A stretch of 64,000 nt of DNA from Streptomyces iranensis (GTDB lineage: Bacteria; Actinomycetota; Actinomycetes; Streptomycetales; Streptomycetaceae): assembly GCF_017874715.1 (NCBI RefSeq), contig NZ_JAGGLR010000012.1, positions 186,001 through 250,000 of the forward strand, given 5' to 3'. How positions within the stretch are numbered: position 1 is the first letter of the stretch; the number at the start of each line of letters is the position of its first letter. Of the stretch, positions 49,617-59,075 are shown in pieces. The notes beneath the pieces were generated by a model, which saw only the letters and a program-made list of their open reading frames with translations, ran no database searches and had not been told where the DNA came from. Both the position numbers and the translations under genes were made by a program.

Positions 49617-50432
49617 ATGACCACGCCCGTTCTGCTGACCTTCGACATGGACGCCGAACTCCTCTGGACGGCCCGCGACCCCGCCGGAGTGGACAAGCCG
49701 GTCTGGGTGTCCCAGGGACACTACGGCCCGAAGGTGGGACTGCCCCGGATCCTCGCTCTGCTGCGCCGCTACGACATCACGGCCACCTTCTTCGTCCCCG
49801 GCCAGGTGGTGGAGCGCTACCCGGCCCAGATCGAGGCGATCCTGGAAGCCGGGCTGACCATCGAGCACCACAGCCACACCCACGCCTGGTCGGAGCAGCT
49901 CGGCGAGGAGCAGGAGGCCGAGGAGTTCCAGCTCGCCGCGGACGCCATCACGCGGGCGACGGGCCGCGCGCCCCAGGGCTGGCGCTCACCCGCCGCGGAG
50001 CTGACCCCGCACTCGGTGAAGCTGATGGAGAAGCACGGCATGCGGTTCTCCTCCAACCTCTTCGACTCCGACTCGGCCCATCTGCTGGACACGCGCGACC
50101 GCACGACCGGCATCGTCGAGCTCCCGTTCGCCTGGGCCCTCGTCGACACCCCGGTCTTCATGTACACCAACCGCGTGGCGGGGCGGGTGATGTCGGCGCC
50201 CTCGGCGGTGCTCGAGACCTGGACCCGGGAGTTCGACGGCCTGGTCGAGGAGCCGGGGACGCATTTCATGCTGGCCATGCACCCACAGATCATCGGACGG
50301 CCGTCCCGGATGTGGGTCCTGGAGCAGACCATCCAACATGCGCTGGCCTCGGGGCGCGCGGAGTTCCTGTCCTGCGCCGACTACGCCGAGCGCGTTCGTC
50401 CGGGGCTCCTCGCCGAGCGGGACGCGACATGA
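49617..50432 (+). CDS. Polysaccharide deacetylase-fold hydrolase
   Basis: 271 residues. The NodB-like fold is marked by LLTFDMDAELLW (Asp10/Asp12), a His-rich metal motif IEHHSHTHAW, WRSPAAELTPHSV and the late His in FMLAMHPQIIG. No signal peptide is present, so it acts in the cytoplasm. Cytoplasmic relatives include cyclic-imide hydrolases and allantoinase-like enzymes, not only sugar deacetylases. Given three amidases in the region, an imide or cyclic amide substrate is attractive (inference). The ATG follows AGGAGCACATCG. It overlaps the next SDR gene. Confidence 0.87.
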   Translation: MTTPVLLTFDMDAELLWTARDPAGVDKPVWVSQGHYGPKVGLPRILALLRRYDITATFFVPGQVVERYPAQIEAILEAGLTIEHHSHTHAWSEQLGEEQEAEEFQLAADAITRATGRAPQGWRSPAAELTPHSVKLMEKHGMRFSSNLFDSDSAHLLDTRDRTTGIVELPFAWALVDTPVFMYTNRVAGRVMSAPSAVLETWTREFDGLVEEPGTHFMLAMHPQIIGRPSRMWVLEQTIQHALASGRAEFLSCADYAERVRPGLLAERDAT

Positions 50433-51148
50433 GCGCCGGGATCGCTCCGGGCGTCGCGGTGGTCACGGGGGGCGCCAGTGGAATCGGTGCCGCCGTGGCC
50501 GCCCGGCTGCGGGCGGGAGGCACCGCCGTGGTGGTGGCGGACCGGGCTCCGGCCGCGGGGGAAGAGCCGGTGGACGTCACCGACGGCGCGTCCGTCCACG
50601 CGCTCGCCGAGCGGGTCGCCCATGCCCACGGCCACCTCGACCTGCTGGTGCACTGCGCCGGGGCGGTCGCCGTCGGAGCGGTCGACACCGCGGCCGGGAC
50701 GGCGGAGGAGGACTGGCACCGGGCCTTCGCCGTGAACGTGACCGGGGTGTGGACGGTCAGCCGGGCACTGCTGCCCCTCATGGGCGAAGGCGGGGCGATC
50801 GTGGTCGTCTCGTCGGCCGCCGGGGTGCGGCCGATCCCCGAGATGGCCGCCTATGTCGCGTCGAAGTCCGCGGCCGTGGGACTGAGCCGCTCGATGGCCC
50901 TGGACCTCGCCCCCCGGGGCATCCGGGTGAACTGTGTGTGCCCAGGGCTGGTCGACACCCCTCTGGCCAGGGCGGCTCAGGAGCAGCGCTCGCCGAGCGA
51001 GCGCGAGCACGTCGACGAGCGGCGCGGCTACCTGATCGGCAGGGCGGGCACGGCCGAGGAGATCGCCGAAGCGGTGGTGCTGGCCGGGACCAACGGCTAC
51101 CTCACCGGAGCCACCCTCGCCGTCGACGGCGGCCGGTCGCTGCACTGA
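50429..51148 (+). CDS. SDR-family oxidoreductase
   Basis: 239 residues. TGGASGIG lies at 13-20, Asp after beta-2 (VVADRAP) suggests NAD(H), HCAG replaces the usual NNAG, SSAAGVRP carries the catalytic Ser, and AYVASKSA provides Tyr/Lys. The start overlaps the deacetylase stop (ATGA). It is a second oxidoreductase for the same catabolic region, under the middle GntR-type operator. It converges with the second GntR gene. Confidence 0.9.
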   Translation: MSAGIAPGVAVVTGGASGIGAAVAARLRAGGTAVVVADRAPAAGEEPVDVTDGASVHALAERVAHAHGHLDLLVHCAGAVAVGAVDTAAGTAEEDWHRAFAVNVTGVWTVSRALLPLMGEGGAIVVVSSAAGVRPIPEMAAYVASKSAAVGLSRSMALDLAPRGIRVNCVCPGLVDTPLARAAQEQRSPSEREHVDERRGYLIGRAGTAEEIAEAVVLAGTNGYLTGATLAVDGGRSLH

Positions 51149-51186
51149 GGGAAGCGGCTCCCGCGCCGGGCGGGCGGCAGCGGGGG

Positions 51187-51954
51187 TCAGCTCTCCTCGT
51201 CCTCCACGAGCGCGAGCAGCGGCCCCCGCTCGTTCTCGGGGACGTAGCCGGCGTAGTACTCGTAGAGCTTGCGCCGTGAGATGCGTGCCGCCGCCAGGCC
51301 GTCCCCCGTGCGGATCGCCTCGAGCACCTCCTGGTGGTGACGGAGCGACTCCCGCATGAGCGCCGCGCTGTTGTGCGCATGGGCGACCTTGTCCGAGATC
51401 AGCGCGAGGACGGCGCCCCTGACCACCTGGTTGCAGACCTCGATGAGGGAGTTGCGGCTGGCCACGGCCACCGCCTCGTGGAACGCGACGTCGGCCTTGC
51501 TGAACTCCTCGTACCCCTCCTCGATCGCCTCCGACATGACGGCGATCGTCCGTTCCATGGCGGACAGCTCCTCCTCGGACCGCAGCCGGGCCGCCAGCGA
51601 GCTCGCCGACCCGTCGAGGATCATGCGGAACGAGATCAGTTCGGCCATCGACACATTGTCGAACTGGACGAGCCGGGTCATCTGCTTGGTCAGGCCGGCC
51701 GACGAGTAGGGCAGGATCTCCGGGCCGTTCGGGTCACCGGGGCGCGAGCGGACGAGGCCGTCGCTCTCCAGCACGCGCAACGCCTCGCGCACCGTGGGAC
51801 GGCTGGCCCCGAACTGCGTCACCAACTCCCTTTCGCTCGGCAGCCGTTGGCCGGGCTTCAGGTCACCGCGCACGATCGCCTGCTCGATCTGCTCGACGAT
51901 CCGCTGGTAGAGCCGTACCGGCGAGACCTGCCGGAACTGTGCCCCGTCGCTCAA
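51187..51954 (-). CDS. GntR-family regulator, FadR/FCD subfamily (second)
   Basis: 255 residues from TTG 51954, which overlaps the stop of the amidase gene (TTGA) and has GGGGAGAAG upstream. The HTH reads RLYQRIVEQIEQAIVRG, PSERELVTQFGASRPTVREALRVL and GLVRSRPGDPNGPEI. The FCD domain shows KADVAFHEAVAVASRN and LRHHQEVLEAIRTGDG. Being co-transcribed with the amidase, it is probably under its own control through the operator at 53526. Confidence 0.92.
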   Translation of the reverse strand: MSDGAQFRQVSPVRLYQRIVEQIEQAIVRGDLKPGQRLPSERELVTQFGASRPTVREALRVLESDGLVRSRPGDPNGPEILPYSSAGLTKQMTRLVQFDNVSMAELISFRMILDGSASSLAARLRSEEELSAMERTIAVMSEAIEEGYEEFSKADVAFHEAVAVASRNSLIEVCNQVVRGAVLALISDKVAHAHNSAALMRESLRHHQEVLEAIRTGDGLAAARISRRKLYEYYAGYVPENERGPLLALVEDEES

Positions 51955-53417
51955 GGCTTCTCCCCTTCGGGCGTGGTCGATGTCGTCTTCTCCTCCGTGA
52001 GCGCCCCATCGGCGTCGTCCGGCCAGTGCGGGACCGCCTCGGCAGGCCGGTTCCGTTCGTACCATGCCGCCGCCCTCAGGACGCCGAGATCGTCGAAACG
52101 CCGGCCCGCGATCTGCACCCCGATGGGACGGCGGTCCGCCGTAAAGCCGCAGTTGACGGTCGCGGCGGGCTGGCCCGACATGTTGTACGGCGCGGTGAAG
52201 CCGATGTGGGCCATGGTCTTCTCGTCCCCCGGGAAGGGCATCGGCTGCTCGGCGGCGAACGCCGCCACCGGCGCCACCGGCGAGAGCACCAGATCGTACG
52301 GCAGCGTCGCCGCCACCGTCCGCGCCTGGATGCCCATGATCTGCTGGTAGCACTGGAGAACCCTGGTGCCCGGCACATCGGCGCCCCCCTGACACCACCG
52401 GATGATGTGGGGGTGGACGCGCAGCCGGGCCTCGGGCTCCAGGGCGCGGAAGTCGTTCCAGGACCGCACCCGCAAGAACAGATCCAGGTCGTCCAGGAGC
52501 TCTTGGGTCATGAACCGCCCGACCGGCTCCACGATGGCTCCCGCCGCCTCGAAGACCGCGGCCGCGCGGTTCACCGCGGCGAGGATCTCGGCGTCGCACG
52601 ACTCCCCACAGCCGGCGTCCAGGTGCACTCCCACCCGCAGTCCGCGCATCTCGCCGTCCAGCGCCGACCAGTCGATGTCCTGTGGCGGCAGGCTCGTCCA
52701 GTCCCGGGGATCGGGCCGGCTCAGGACACGCATGAACAGGGCCGCGTCCGCCACGGTACGGGTCATGGGACCCGCGGCACGCCCCAGGTACGGGGCGTCC
52801 AGCGGGATCCGGCCATAGCTGGGCTTGAGCGTGGCGAGGCCCAGCCAGGTGCCCGGCAGCCGGATCGATCCCCCGATGTCGGTGCCGACGTGGAGCGGAC
52901 CGTATCCCCCGGCGGCCGCGGCCCCCGCGCCGGAGCTGGAACCGCCCGTCGTCCAGCCGGGGTTCCAGGGGCTGCGGGTAATGCCGTGCCGACTGGAGAC
53001 ACCCGAGGAGAGCATGCCCCAGTCCGGCATCACGGTCGACCCGAGTATCACCCCGCCGGATTCGACGACCCGCGCGGTGATGGGCGCGTCCGCCTCGGGC
53101 ACGACCGGTTCGGTACCCGCGTTGCCCGAGGGCATCGGGACGCCCCTGCGGGCGACGTTCTCCTTGAGCGTCACGGGCACGCCGTCGATGAGCCCGAGCG
53201 GTTCCCCCGCCGCCCATCGGGCCTCGCTGGCCAGGGCCGCCTTGCGGGACGCGTCCGGATCCCGCGCCCAGAACGCGTTGAGCACACCCTCCCGCGCCTC
53301 GATCACCGACTGGACGGCGTCGTGGACCTCGACCGGCGACAACGTGCCGTCGGCGAATCCGGCCAGCATCTCGACGGCCGGCATGGTGGCCAGGTCCTGT
53401 TCCGTGCGCACTCTCAC
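51951..53417 (-). CDS. Amidase-signature family amidase (second)
   Basis: 488 residues. The triad is visible: Lys in PVTLKENVARRG, the cis-Ser stretch TTGGSSSGAGAAAAGGYG and the nucleophile in TDIGGSIRLPGTWLG followed by LKPSYG. The C-terminal FTADRRPIGVQIAGRRFDD is typical. The start is GTG; GTG two codons later is as good, since an AGGAGGAGG run precedes both. It is divergent from the dehydrogenase-ABC importer operon and coupled to the second GntR gene. It likely releases an acid and ammonia or an amine from the imported substrate. Confidence 0.92.
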   Translation of the reverse strand: MRVRTEQDLATMPAVEMLAGFADGTLSPVEVHDAVQSVIEAREGVLNAFWARDPDASRKAALASEARWAAGEPLGLIDGVPVTLKENVARRGVPMPSGNAGTEPVVPEADAPITARVVESGGVILGSTVMPDWGMLSSGVSSRHGITRSPWNPGWTTGGSSSGAGAAAAGGYGPLHVGTDIGGSIRLPGTWLGLATLKPSYGRIPLDAPYLGRAAGPMTRTVADAALFMRVLSRPDPRDWTSLPPQDIDWSALDGEMRGLRVGVHLDAGCGESCDAEILAAVNRAAAVFEAAGAIVEPVGRFMTQELLDDLDLFLRVRSWNDFRALEPEARLRVHPHIIRWCQGGADVPGTRVLQCYQQIMGIQARTVAATLPYDLVLSPVAPVAAFAAEQPMPFPGDEKTMAHIGFTAPYNMSGQPAATVNCGFTADRRPIGVQIAGRRFDDLGVLRAAAWYERNRPAEAVPHWPDDADGALTEEKTTSTTPEGEKP

Positions 53418-53525
53418 CCTCCTCCTCCCCCAGCTGCCGCTGGGCGGTGCCCCTCGTCATTCCCGCGGCGTTCGAACCCTTGACAGGAACAACTTCAGTC
53501 GTCACGGTACCTGGCAAGTGAGCTT

Positions 53526-53540
53526 ACTGGTCAGGCCAGT
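53526..53540. promoter_or_regulatory. GntR/FadR-type operator in the amidase/importer promoter region
   Basis: ACTGGTCAGGCCAGT matches the perfect palindrome at 45082 (ACTGGTC-N-GACCAGT) except for one base. A TTGACA hexamer lies at 53480-53485. The site is 20 bases before the dehydrogenase ATG, where a bound repressor would block transcription or its start. Confidence 0.75.
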
Positions 53541-53560
53541 GATAACGGAAGGTGGCGTCC

Positions 53561-54634
53561 ATGACGCGGGACACCAAAGTCGTGCGGCTCGCGGTCATTC
53601 CAGGAGACGGAATCGGCCCGGAGGTCGTCGCGGCGACCGTGCCCACGCTCCGGGCGGCGCTGGAGGCCGACGGACACCGGCTCGACGTGACCTCGTTGGA
53701 CTGGGGAGGTGAGCGGTTCCTCCGGCAGGGCGCGGCGATGCCGGCCGACGCGGCCGACCTCGTCAAGCAGACGGACGCGGTGTTGTTCGGCGCCGTCGGA
53801 CGACCCGATGTGCCGGAGCACGAACTGATCTGGGGCCTGATCATCGGCCTGCGGCAGCAACTCGACCTCGCCGTGAACCTCCGCCCGGTCCGCGCCTTCC
53901 CCGGCGTTCCCACCAAGGTGCGCGACACCGATGGCGTGGACCTGGTGATCGTGCGCGAGAACACCGAGGGCGAGTACGTCGGCGCCGGCGGGGTGGCGCA
54001 CGCCGGGAGCGGACACGATCTCGGCATCGAGGTCGCCGTGCACTCCCGTCGCGCCATCGAGCGGGCGGCACACCATGCCTTCGCCCTGGCCGGCCGCCGG
54101 TCGGGGCGGCTGTGCCTGGTGACCAAGTCCAACGCGATGCGGTACGGCTATCCGCTGTGGGACCGGGTGGTGCGCGAGGCCGGCGAGCAGTACCCGCAGG
54201 TCGAGCTGGAGACCGTGCTGGTCGACGCCATGGCCGCCCGTATGATCCAGGCTCCGCGCTCCCTCGACGTACTGCTCACCAGCAATCTGTTCGGCGACAT
54301 CCTCTCCGATCTCGCCGCGGTGCTGGCCGGCGGTATGGGCATGGCGCCCAGCGCCAACGTCCTGCCGGGCGCGGATGTGCCGGGCATCTACGAACCCGTC
54401 CACGGCTCCGCTCCCGACATCGCCGGGAAGGGCCTGGCGAATCCGGTGGCCTGCATGCTCTCCGGCGCGATGCTGCTCGACGACCTCGGACACACCGGCG
54501 CGGCCCGCCGCGTCCGCGACGCGGTGGCGGACGCCTTGCGGGATACCAAGCACCACACGGCCGACCTCGGCGGCAACGCCACCACGGCGGACGTGGCATC
54601 AGCCGTTCTGCACGCGATGGAAGGCCAGGAATAG
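53561..54634 (+). CDS. Tartrate dehydrogenase/3-isopropylmalate dehydrogenase-like enzyme
   Basis: 357 residues. It shows AVIPGDGIGPEVV, the substrate loop region LIIGLRQQLDLAVNLRPVR, NTEGEYVGAGG, the Lys in LVTKSNAM, the metal Asp in LLTSNLFGDILSDLAA, and the NAD site EPVHGSAPDIAGKG. The arrangement with LFGAVGRPDVPEHELIWGL is nearer to tartrate/D-malate dehydrogenases than to LeuB. It oxidises a 2-hydroxy acid and may decarboxylate it, using NAD and Mg or Mn. The ATG follows GGAAGG. It heads the operon with the Dpp-type importer, aldehyde dehydrogenase and SDR. Confidence 0.9.
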   Translation: MTRDTKVVRLAVIPGDGIGPEVVAATVPTLRAALEADGHRLDVTSLDWGGERFLRQGAAMPADAADLVKQTDAVLFGAVGRPDVPEHELIWGLIIGLRQQLDLAVNLRPVRAFPGVPTKVRDTDGVDLVIVRENTEGEYVGAGGVAHAGSGHDLGIEVAVHSRRAIERAAHHAFALAGRRSGRLCLVTKSNAMRYGYPLWDRVVREAGEQYPQVELETVLVDAMAARMIQAPRSLDVLLTSNLFGDILSDLAAVLAGGMGMAPSANVLPGADVPGIYEPVHGSAPDIAGKGLANPVACMLSGAMLLDDLGHTGAARRVRDAVADALRDTKHHTADLGGNATTADVASAVLHAMEGQE

Positions 54635-54639
54635 AACGT

Positions 54640-56157
54640 ATGAGACATCACAGGCGGCCGACGCGAGGTACCGGGGCGATCGCAGCCACGCTCGCATGCC
54701 TGCTGCTGGCATCCTGCTCGGCCGGTTCCACGGCAACCGGCGGCAGTGCGGGGAAGAATTCCCTGAACATCGGCCTCACCGCCGAGCCGGCCAACTTCGA
54801 CTTCACCAAAACCGCGGGTAACGCCATTCCGCAGGCACTGCTCTACAACGTCTACCAGAACCTGGTGAAGCTGGACCAGTCCGGCAGGATACAGCCCCAG
54901 CTGGCCACGTCGTGGAGGCTGTCCAAGGACCGCAGGACGTACACGTTCCATCTGGTGAAGAACGCCACGTTCAGCAATGGCGCACGGTTCACGGCCGAGG
55001 ACGCCAAGTTCTCCATCGAACGCGTCAGTTCCGACTGGACGGTGGCGCAGAAGTCCCAGATGGACGTCGTCGACACGGCGCGGGCGGTGTCGCCCACCGA
55101 ACTGAAGGTCACCCTGAAAAAGCCGAGCAACGACTGGCTGTACCGGATGACCACCCGCGTCGGCGCGATGTTCAGCCGGACCGGCGTGAGCAAGCTGGCC
55201 ACTGAGCCCGTGGGCACCGGCCCGTATGTGGTGAAGAGGTGGAACCGCGGCGACTCGATCACGCTGGCCCGCCGTGATGGCTACTGGGGGCGCGAACCGC
55301 ACTTCAAGTCGGTCACCCTCAAGTACTTCAAGGATCCGACGGCCCTGAACAACGCGCTGCTCACAGGCACCATCAACGTGATCAACGATATGCAGTCCCC
55401 GGATACGCTGTACCGGTTCCAGAACAATCCGAAGTACAAGGTCATCGAGGGCTCGACCAACTCCGAGGTGGTCCTCTCCCTCAACAACAGCTCGGGCCCG
55501 ATGCGGAACCGGAAGGCCCGTCAGGCAGTCCGCTACGCCATCGACCACAAGGCCCTGATGGACACCTGCTGGGCAGGCCGAGGCAAGCTCATCGGCAGCA
55601 TGGTCCCTCCGACCGACCCGTGGTACCAGAACCTCACGAACCAGTATCCGTACGACCGGGACAAGGCCAAGAAGCTCCTCAAGGAGTCCGGCGAAGCCGG
55701 CCATACGTTGCGGCTGCGCATTCCGACGCTGCCTTACGCCATCGCGTGCGGCACCGTGGTCAAGAGTCAGCTCGAACAGGCCGGTTTCAAGGTCAAGCTC
55801 GACCAACTGGAGTTCCCCGCCGCCTGGCTGAGCACCGTATTCAAGAACGCCGACTACGACATGTCCATCATCGGCCATTTGGAGCCCCGCGACATGCAGA
55901 CGGTGTTCGGGGGCAAGGGCTACTACACCGGCTACGACAACCCTGAATTCCGCGCGTTGCTGCAGAAGGCGGACCAGGGCACCAAGAAGGAGCAGATCAC
56001 CTACATGCGGGCGGCTGCCCGGCTTCTGTCCAAGGACGCCGCGGCCGACTGGCTGTTCCTGCTGCCGATGCTGACGGTGGCGGACAAGGACATCACCGGC
56101 CTGCCGGTGAACTACGTCTCCGAGTCAATGGATCTCACCGGCCTGGGCCGGTCATGA
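54640..56157 (+). CDS. ABC importer substrate-binding lipoprotein (peptide/opine family 5)
   Basis: 505 residues. It starts with a twin-basic N-terminus, a hydrophobic core and lipobox LLLASC with Cys26 as the lipidated residue. The mature part has family-5 landmarks: LNIGLTAEPANFDF, QPQLATSWRLSKDRRTYTF, FSNGARFTAEDAKFSIER, GTGPYVVKRWNRGDSITL and RKARQAVRYAIDH. It catches peptides, nickel chelates, opines or glycosides outside the membrane and hands them to the permeases encoded next. Its start is five bases after the dehydrogenase stop, with no strong ribosome site, suggesting coupling. Confidence 0.93.
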   Translation: MRHHRRPTRGTGAIAATLACLLLASCSAGSTATGGSAGKNSLNIGLTAEPANFDFTKTAGNAIPQALLYNVYQNLVKLDQSGRIQPQLATSWRLSKDRRTYTFHLVKNATFSNGARFTAEDAKFSIERVSSDWTVAQKSQMDVVDTARAVSPTELKVTLKKPSNDWLYRMTTRVGAMFSRTGVSKLATEPVGTGPYVVKRWNRGDSITLARRDGYWGREPHFKSVTLKYFKDPTALNNALLTGTINVINDMQSPDTLYRFQNNPKYKVIEGSTNSEVVLSLNNSSGPMRNRKARQAVRYAIDHKALMDTCWAGRGKLIGSMVPPTDPWYQNLTNQYPYDRDKAKKLLKESGEAGHTLRLRIPTLPYAIACGTVVKSQLEQAGFKVKLDQLEFPAAWLSTVFKNADYDMSIIGHLEPRDMQTVFGGKGYYTGYDNPEFRALLQKADQGTKKEQITYMRAAARLLSKDAAADWLFLLPMLTVADKDITGLPVNYVSESMDLTGLGRS

Positions 56158-56173
56158 AAGGCGGCCTCAACCG

Positions 56174-57124
56174 ATGATCGTCCGTCTGGTCAAGCGGATC
56201 GCGGTCCTCCTGGTCAGCCTTGTCGTGAGCTCCGTGCTGGTGTTCGCGTTCATGGCGGTGCTGCCAGGGGATCCGGCCCGCGTCGCCCTCGGCACCAGCG
56301 CCTCGGAAACGGCGGTGGCGCAACTTCGCGAGCAGTTCGGGCTCGACCGGCCGTTCGTGGCCCAGTACCTCAGCTGGGTACACGGACTGGTGACCTTCGA
56401 CCCGGGCACCTCCTACATCTCCCACACGGAGATCGGCCCACAGCTCGCCGACCGCCTCCAGGTCACCCTGTGGCTCGTCGGCGCCGGCATGGTGCTCGCC
56501 TGCATCCTGGCGGTCCCCATGGGCATCCTCATGGCCGTCCGGCACCGCAGGCCCTCCGGGCTCATTCTCTCGGCCCTGTCCCAAGCCGGCGTGGCCGTCC
56601 CGGCCTTCCTCGCGGGCATCCTCCTGATCACCGTGTTCGCGGTGGGGCTCGGGTGGCTTCCGGCGAACGGCTGGACACCCCCGGCGCAGGATCCGGTCCT
56701 GTTCCTCAAACAGCTGGTGCTGCCCGTGCTGTCCCTCGGAATGGTGCAGGGGGCAGTGCTCACCCGCTATATCCGCAGCGCTGTGCTCGATGTCCTCCGG
56801 GAGGACTACCTGCGCACCGCTCGCGCCAAGGGACTTCGCCCGATGCGGGCGCTGGTGCGGCACGGTCTGCGGAACGCGGCGGTGCCCGTGGTCACCGTCC
56901 TGGCGTTGCAGCTCGCCACGCTGCTGGTGGGCGCCGTCGTCATCGAACGGGTCTTCGTCATCCCCGGGCTCGGGAGCCTGCTGCTGGACAGCGTCTCCAA
57001 CCGGGACCTCATCGTGGTGCAGGACGTGGTCATGATCATCGCAATGGCGGTGCTGCTCGTGAACTTCTTGGTGGACACCATCTATCTGATGATCGACCCG
57101 CGGCTCAGGGGAGGCTCGTCATGA
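56174..57124 (+). CDS. ABC importer permease, DppB type
   Basis: 316 residues with six membrane helices. LPGDPARVALGTSAS followed by LREQFGLDRPFVAQY is typical of DppB-type N-terminal loops. The EAA coupling loop reads REDYLRTARAKGLRPMRALVRHGLRNA, and FVIPGLGSLLLDSV closes the family pattern. It forms the channel together with the DppC-type neighbour, with which it shares an ATGA overlap. Confidence 0.93.
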   Translation: MIVRLVKRIAVLLVSLVVSSVLVFAFMAVLPGDPARVALGTSASETAVAQLREQFGLDRPFVAQYLSWVHGLVTFDPGTSYISHTEIGPQLADRLQVTLWLVGAGMVLACILAVPMGILMAVRHRRPSGLILSALSQAGVAVPAFLAGILLITVFAVGLGWLPANGWTPPAQDPVLFLKQLVLPVLSLGMVQGAVLTRYIRSAVLDVLREDYLRTARAKGLRPMRALVRHGLRNAAVPVVTVLALQLATLLVGAVVIERVFVIPGLGSLLLDSVSNRDLIVVQDVVMIIAMAVLLVNFLVDTIYLMIDPRLRGGSS

Positions 57125-57999
57125 CTGTTCTGGACACGGAAGCGGCCGTCGCGTCCGCGGCGCCCGACGACCGCCGAAGGCGCCGCCCGATGACGGGCAG
57201 CCTCTTGGTGGGTGGTTTCATCGTCATGGTCGTGTTCGGCCTGGCGCTGCTGTCCTTCGTATGGACTCCGCACGACCCGACTCTGGTGAACCCCTCGGCG
57301 CGGCTGGAGAAGCCGTCGCTGGAGTACTGGTTCGGCACGGACAAATTCGGCCGCGACGTGTTCAGTCAGATCCTGATGGGCTCGCGCACCACGCTGTTCG
57401 TCGGCTTCGTGGCGGTGGGGGTCGCCGCCGTGGTCGGAGTGCCGCTCGGTATCGTCGCCGGAATGGCGCCCGGCTGGCTCGGTGAGCTGCTGATGCGCGG
57501 CAACGACCTGCTTCTCGCCTTCCCGGCGCTCCTGTTGGCAATCATGTTCGCCGCCGTGTACGGCGCCAGCACCCTGGTCGCGATGGTCGCCATCGGCATC
57601 GCGTCCATACCCCATTACGCCCGGTTGATCCGCGGCGGCACGCTGCAGGTCATGAAGGCCGAATACGTCGTCGCCGCGCGCGCGGCGGGCCGCGGGCCGT
57701 TCTCGATCGGCCTGCGGCACGTCCTGCCCAACGTCAGCAGTCTCGTCATCGTGCAGGCGTCGGTCGGCTTCGCCATCGCCGTACTCGCCGAAGCCGCGCT
57801 GTCCTTCCTGGGCTTCGGAACCCCGCCCCCCACACCGTCCTGGGGCCGGATGCTGCAGGAGAGCCAGGAGATGCTGTCGGTCGCCCCCCGGCTCGCCGTG
57901 TTTCCGGGCATCGCGATCGCGGTGGTGGTGCTCGGATTCAATCTGCTCGGTGACGGCCTGCGCGACCGTTTCGACCCCAAGCTGGAGGACCACCGATGA
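57121..57999 (+). CDS. ABC importer permease, DppC type
   Basis: 292 residues. The cytoplasmic N-terminal tail is followed by six helices. Family marks are HDPTLVNPSARLEKPS, WFGTDKFGRDVFSQIL, the EAA loop in KAEYVVAARAAGRGPFSIGLRHVLPN, and FLGFGTPPPTPSWGRML. The start overlaps the DppB-type stop and its stop overlaps the first ATPase start (ATGA both times). Confidence 0.93.
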   Translation: MTVLDTEAAVASAAPDDRRRRRPMTGSLLVGGFIVMVVFGLALLSFVWTPHDPTLVNPSARLEKPSLEYWFGTDKFGRDVFSQILMGSRTTLFVGFVAVGVAAVVGVPLGIVAGMAPGWLGELLMRGNDLLLAFPALLLAIMFAAVYGASTLVAMVAIGIASIPHYARLIRGGTLQVMKAEYVVAARAAGRGPFSIGLRHVLPNVSSLVIVQASVGFAIAVLAEAALSFLGFGTPPPTPSWGRMLQESQEMLSVAPRLAVFPGIAIAVVVLGFNLLGDGLRDRFDPKLEDHR

Positions 58000-59075
58000 C
58001 CCCGGCACCTGACACGGCACCTGCCACGGCATCGGCTTCCGGGCAGGGCTCCCCCGACCGCCCCGATGATGTACTGACCGTTCGGAACCTCGGCGTCACG
58101 GTGGGCGGCCGCAAGCTCGTCGAAGATGTCGACTTCACCATCCGGGCCGGCGAACGGGTGGGCCTGATCGGTGAGTCGGGGTCGGGCAAGTCGCTGACCG
58201 CGCTGAGCGTCATGGGCCTGCTCCCCGATGGGCTCCGGGCCACGGGTTCGGTACGGCTCGCCGGAGTCGGCCACGACCTGGTGGATGCCGATGAGGCGCG
58301 GATGTCCCGGGTGCGGGGCAAGGAGATCGCCATGGTCTTCCAGGAGCCCATGACCGCCCTGAACCCCACGATGAAGGTCGGGCGGCAGATCGCCGAGGTG
58401 CTGCTGGTCCACCGGACCAGGCCCGACCGCGCGTCCGCCCGTGCCGCCGCCGTGGACCTGCTCGCCCAGGTGGGGCTCCCCGATCCCGCGGCCGCCGTGG
58501 ACGCCTATCCGCACCAGTTCTCCGGAGGCCAGCGGCAGCGGGTGGTGCTGGCCATCGCCCTCGCGAACGACCCCGCGCTCCTGGTCTGCGACGAACCGAC
58601 CACCGCGCTCGACGTCACGGTGCAGGCGCGGGTGCTCGACCTGATCGTGCGGGGCGTCCAGGACCGCAGGTCGGCCATGCTCTTCATCACCCACGACTTG
58701 GCCGTGGTGGCCACCGCCTGCGAGCGGGTCATGGTCATGTACGGCGGGCGGGTGGTCGAGTCCGGGCCGGTCCAGGAGGTGTTCACGCGCCCCCGGCACC
58801 GCTACACCCGGGGTCTGATCGGCGCGTCGGACCTGACCGCTGTCGACGACCGCGGCCGGCTGGCCACGATTCCCGGGTCGGTTCCGCCGGCGGGCCGGTT
58901 CCCCGCCGGATGCGTGTTCAGAAACAGGTGTGCTCACGCGACCGAGGCATGCGCCACCCGGCCGGACTGGGTGCCGACCGGACCGGACTCCGGCTACGCC
59001 TGCTTCCACCCGGTGGCCGAGAGCGGCGTACGCGGGACCGCCGTACCTACGAACCAGGAGGCCGGCCGTGGCTGA
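57996..59075 (+). CDS. ABC importer ATPase, DppD type
   Basis: 359 residues. Walker A GESGSGKS, Q-loop MVFQEPMTALNP, signature FSGGQRQRVVLAIALA, Walker B LLVCDEPTTALD and switch His in LFITHDLAVVA are present. The C-terminal oligopeptide-transport extension has Cys residues (CVFRNRCAHATEACA and GYACFHP), in some relatives an Fe-S site. It overlaps the next ATPase gene by eight bases. Confidence 0.93.
   Translation: MTPAPDTAPATASASGQGSPDRPDDVLTVRNLGVTVGGRKLVEDVDFTIRAGERVGLIGESGSGKSLTALSVMGLLPDGLRATGSVRLAGVGHDLVDADEARMSRVRGKEIAMVFQEPMTALNPTMKVGRQIAEVLLVHRTRPDRASARAAAVDLLAQVGLPDPAAAVDAYPHQFSGGQRQRVVLAIALANDPALLVCDEPTTALDVTVQARVLDLIVRGVQDRRSAMLFITHDLAVVATACERVMVMYGGRVVESGPVQEVFTRPRHRYTRGLIGASDLTAVDDRGRLATIPGSVPPAGRFPAGCVFRNRCAHATEACATRPDWVPTGPDSGYACFHPVAESGVRGTAVPTNQEAGRG

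Noticed and set aside
51187..53517. 776-residue apparent fusion ending in a GntR domain
   Set aside because: The N-terminal part is the amidase read in a wrong frame; the GntR gene starts at TTG 51954.
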